Origin: a bacterium
Lineage (GTDB): Bacteria; ARS69
Assembly (NCBI GenBank): GCA_025774865.1
Contig: JALGZO010000459.1
Location: forward strand, 1-7,986
Length of the DNA stretch: 7,986 nucleotides
Direction of reading: 5' to 3'
Of the stretch, positions 5,950 to 7,986 are shown piece by piece (the stretch's first letter is position 1; each line of letters begins with the position of its first letter). The notes below the pieces were generated by a model that made no database searches, was not told the DNA's origin, and worked only from the letters and a program-made list of their open reading frames with translations. The position numbers and the translations under genes are program-made.

Positions 5950-7775
5950 CCGCCGTGCGTGCTGCCGTTTCCCGAGCGCAACTCCTCTCCTTCGGCTGGC
6001 TCTCCGGCAGCGCGCTCGGCGCGCTGGGTGGGGTCGCGGAGTCGATCCTGCTCCCGCTCGAGGAGCCGCGGCGCCTCGTCTTCGCGATCGGCGCCGACGG
6101 TCTGCTCGGCGGGACCTGGGGACTCGCAGCCGCCGGGCTGCTACTCGCCCTTCGGTCCCGCGGCTTCGCGACCGCCGCCTCCCGCGTGCTCGGCCTGGTC
6201 GCTTTCCCGCTCGTCGCGGCGGCGTTCGGACTCTTCGTGAACCGGACCCTTCTCTCCGGCGTGCACTTTCTCAGTGCCACGAGCCTCGTCGCGGATTTCC
6301 TCGCGGTGGTCGTCGCCGCGCTCGTCTGTGCCGGGCTCGCACGCCTGACGCGGCGGCGGATCGAGTCGCGTGCGGTCCGACCCCCCGGCGCCGTGATCGC
6401 CGGCGGAAGCGCGATCGTCCTGCTCGCCGGCTTCGCTTCGGCCCAGCTCCGGTCCGCGACGAGCCCCGCCGGCTCCGACCCGCCGAGCGTCGTCCTCGTC
6501 TCGATCGATACGCTCCGACCCGATCGACTGTCCGGCGGCGGCGAGCCGCGCGGCACGTCGCCGCAGATCGATCGCTTCGTTCGTGAGGGCATCCTCTACC
6601 CGGAGGCCATCGCGGTCTCGCCGGGCTCCGCCGCGTCGCACGCCGCACTCCTGACCTCGCGCTACCCCGTGTCGAACGGAGTCTGGTCCAACTTCTCGGT
6701 GATGGACGAATCGGTGACCACCCTCGCCGAGATTCTCCGCGAGAGGGGTTATCGGACCGGCGGCTTCGTCACGAACACGTTCCTCGGTCGCCGCTTCCGT
6801 TTCGACCAGGGTTTCGACGCGTACATCGAGTCTGGACGCGTGGAGCGCCTCGAGGAACCGAGCCCGTCCGTCATGTTCCGGAGCCTCGCGCTGGTTCAAA
6901 TCGTCGACCGCCTGCGCAGTCGTTTGACGCCCGGCTACGACCCCAGCTTCGAGACGGCGCTTCGCTGGATCCGGGAGTCGACGCGCCCCACATTCTGGTT
7001 CGTCCACCTGATGGACGTTCACTCGCCGTACGCCCCTCCTCACCCGTACGGTCCGAGGTTCGGCGCCGAGGCCACCGGCGCGGCGACGGGTCCGCTCGGC
7101 CGGAGGCGGAACCGGTTCGGATGGCGTCCTTCGGAGGAAGCCTACCTGGCCGAGATCCGCTTCGCCGACGCGAAGATCGGACGGCTCCGACGCCAACTCG
7201 AGGAGCTCGGCCTCCTCGACACGGCCGTCGTCATCCTCACGTCCGACCACGGGGAGAACCTCCTCGATCATGTGCCGAACTTCTCCCACGGGCAGACGAT
7301 GTTCGATTCCACGCTGCGCATCCTGGCCGCGATTCGGTGGCCCGGGGCCTCGGACCGCGGCACCCTCGATTCGCGTGTCTTCGAGAACGTCGACGTCCTG
7401 CCGACGCTCGCCGACGCCCTCGCGTGGGAGATGCCCGACGATTGGGAAGGACGGAGCTTCCGCGACCCCGGCGCAGGTGAGCGCGCCATGACCTTCACGC
7501 AGCTCAACCGCGACTTCGCCGCCCGGGCCGCACGGTGGAAGCTGGTGCTGAAGGAGTCGGGTGAGCGCGAGCTCTACGCGCTCGCGACCGATCCGGGTGA
7601 GCGGGAAGGTGTCGCGCCCTCTCCCGAGGAGATCGCCCGCGTCGAGAGCGAGCTCGCCCAGTGGATCGCGGAGCACGCCACGGACCTCTACCGCGATCGA
7701 TCGCAGGTCGTGGACCCGGACGAGCTGTCCCCGGAGACGGTCGAGAAGCTCCGGGCGCTCGGCTATCTCGACTGA
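5946..7775 (+). CDS. Membrane-anchored sulfatase-fold hydrolase/transferase, five TM helices
   Basis: A 609-residue protein from GTG 5946, whose GTGA overlaps the LarA stop and implies translational coupling; GTG 5955 is an alternative. Five hydrophobic segments (about 13-36, 44-69, 81-98, 109-132 and 148-167) are followed by a sulfatase domain at about 180-609. Basic loops (R5/R10, RSRGFATAASR, RLTRRRIESR) all fall on one side, predicting a cytoplasmic N-terminus and a periplasmic catalytic domain. Sulfatase landmarks are VVLVSIDTLRPDRL (D188), TSPQIDRF, HLMDVHSPYAPP, and TSDHGEN (D434, H435) with a later FSHGQ. The formylglycine position reads SAASH: Ser228 stands where Cys/Ser would be, without the Pro and Arg of CxPxR. 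The multi-helix plus periplasmic-domain layout recalls lipoteichoic acid synthase and phosphoethanolamine transferases, although the sequence motifs are more sulfatase-like. The C-terminus ends LRALGYLD, with no TPR tail. The function could be hydrolysis or transfer of a phosphate- or sulfate-linked group on an envelope component; the substrate is unknown. Confidence 0.87.
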   Translation: MTAVRAAVSRAQLLSFGWLSGSALGALGGVAESILLPLEEPRRLVFAIGADGLLGGTWGLAAAGLLLALRSRGFATAASRVLGLVAFPLVAAAFGLFVNRTLLSGVHFLSATSLVADFLAVVVAALVCAGLARLTRRRIESRAVRPPGAVIAGGSAIVLLAGFASAQLRSATSPAGSDPPSVVLVSIDTLRPDRLSGGGEPRGTSPQIDRFVREGILYPEAIAVSPGSAASHAALLTSRYPVSNGVWSNFSVMDESVTTLAEILRERGYRTGGFVTNTFLGRRFRFDQGFDAYIESGRVERLEEPSPSVMFRSLALVQIVDRLRSRLTPGYDPSFETALRWIRESTRPTFWFVHLMDVHSPYAPPHPYGPRFGAEATGAATGPLGRRRNRFGWRPSEEAYLAEIRFADAKIGRLRRQLEELGLLDTAVVILTSDHGENLLDHVPNFSHGQTMFDSTLRILAAIRWPGASDRGTLDSRVFENVDVLPTLADALAWEMPDDWEGRSFRDPGAGERAMTFTQLNRDFAARAARWKLVLKESGERELYALATDPGEREGVAPSPEEIARVESELAQWIAEHATDLYRDRSQVVDPDELSPETVEKLRALGYLD

Positions 7776-7790
7776 CCCCCCGGAATCCGA

Positions 7791-7796
7791 TAGAAT
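7791..7796 (+). promoter_or_regulatory. Candidate -10 element before the right-edge gene
   Basis: TAGAAT matches five of six bases of TATAAT and lies in the 65-base gap after the membrane sulfatase stop. It would start transcription near 7803 and give a leader of about 38 bases. No clear -35 hexamer is seen at the normal spacing, and no terminator hairpin separates the gene from the upstream cluster, so read-through is also possible. Confidence 0.4.
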
Positions 7797-7828
7797 CGTG
7801 TGTTCGTGTCCCCACCCCGTTTCCCCTC

Positions 7829-7833
7829 AGGAG
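7829..7833 (+). promoter_or_regulatory. Ribosome binding site AGGAG
   Basis: AGGAG sits 7 bases before ATG 7841. It is the best-spaced ribosome binding site on the plus strand in this window and supports a new independently translated gene. Confidence 0.7.
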
Positions 7834-7840
7834 AGCTCTC

Positions 7841-7986
7841 ATGCCCCGATCGCTGCGCGCGGGCACCGTCATGGCCGCGGCCACCGTCCTTCTCGCCTTA
7901 CCGTCGGCCGCCGAGTACTCGGTGAAGATCAGCCTGTCGCGCGAGGATCCCGACGTCCACACGCTCGAGAGTCCGGACGCCGAGAT
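7841..7986 (+). CDS. N-terminus of an exported protein of unknown function, cut by window edge
   Basis: Forty-eight codons are visible and the frame remains open at the edge. MPRSLRAGTVMAAATVLL followed by ALPSAAEYS is a clear Sec signal peptide, with basic residues, an alanine/leucine core and an ASA-type site near PSAA. The mature start continues SVKISLSREDPDVHTLESP, which I do not recognise. A good Shine-Dalgarno and a TAGAAT box lie upstream, so it may be its own transcription unit. Same strand as the sulfatase/LarA cluster, 65 bases downstream of it. Confidence 0.7.
   Translation, partial: MPRSLRAGTVMAAATVLLALPSAAEYSVKISLSREDPDVHTLESPDAE

Noticed and set aside
6141-7676. 511-codon open frame antisense to the membrane sulfatase
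   Set aside because: It mirrors a gene with clear motifs, is rich in Arg, Glu and Gly as expected from reading GC-rich codons backwards, and shows no domain.

Overview
The window is strongly GC-rich, with G or C at most third codon positions and long meaningless open frames on the antisense strands. The proteins look like those of a Gram-negative-type bacterium with a large exported proteome: a probable lipoprotein signal, several Sec-type leaders, tetratricopeptide (TPR) proteins and expanded sulfatase-fold enzymes. That mix is common in Myxococcota, Acidobacteriota and related soil or marine lineages, but nothing here fixes the phylum. There are no rRNA, tRNA, CRISPR or insertion-sequence signals.

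Layout. Positions 1-2741 are read leftward. An exported TPR protein (999-2741) is followed after 88 bases by a secreted two-domain protein (910 down to base 1, C-terminus cut off). The latter has a carbohydrate-binding-like N-terminal domain and a family-16 glycoside-hydrolase-like fold. Bases 2742-2882 are a compact divergent control region with a good sigma70-type promoter firing leftward and a weaker -10 element firing rightward. Positions 2883-7775 hold a tightly packed rightward cluster. It consists of a sulfatase-fold lipoprotein with a C-terminal TPR tail, a LarA-family (nickel-pincer-nucleotide racemase/epimerase) protein, and a sulfatase-fold protein anchored by five membrane helices. 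The last two overlap by GTGA. A possible 30-codon bridging ORF links the first two by 4-base overlaps at both ends. At the right edge (7841 on) a new exported protein begins behind its own Shine-Dalgarno sequence.

How they may work together. The central trio places one cytosolic LarA-type enzyme between two extracytoplasmic hydrolases or transferases of the alkaline-phosphatase superfamily. Both sulfatase-like proteins lack the Cys/Ser-x-Pro-x-Arg formylglycine signature: one has Thr (TLPSH) and the other Ser (SAASH) at the nucleophile position. They are therefore better described as sulfatase-fold hydrolases or transferases of unknown ester specificity than as true sulfatases. A plausible but unproven reading is that the periplasmic enzymes release or transfer an ester-linked group and the LarA homologue changes the stereochemistry of a resulting 2-hydroxy acid. 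The LarA substrate, and whether larB/C/E cofactor genes exist elsewhere in the genome, cannot be seen here.
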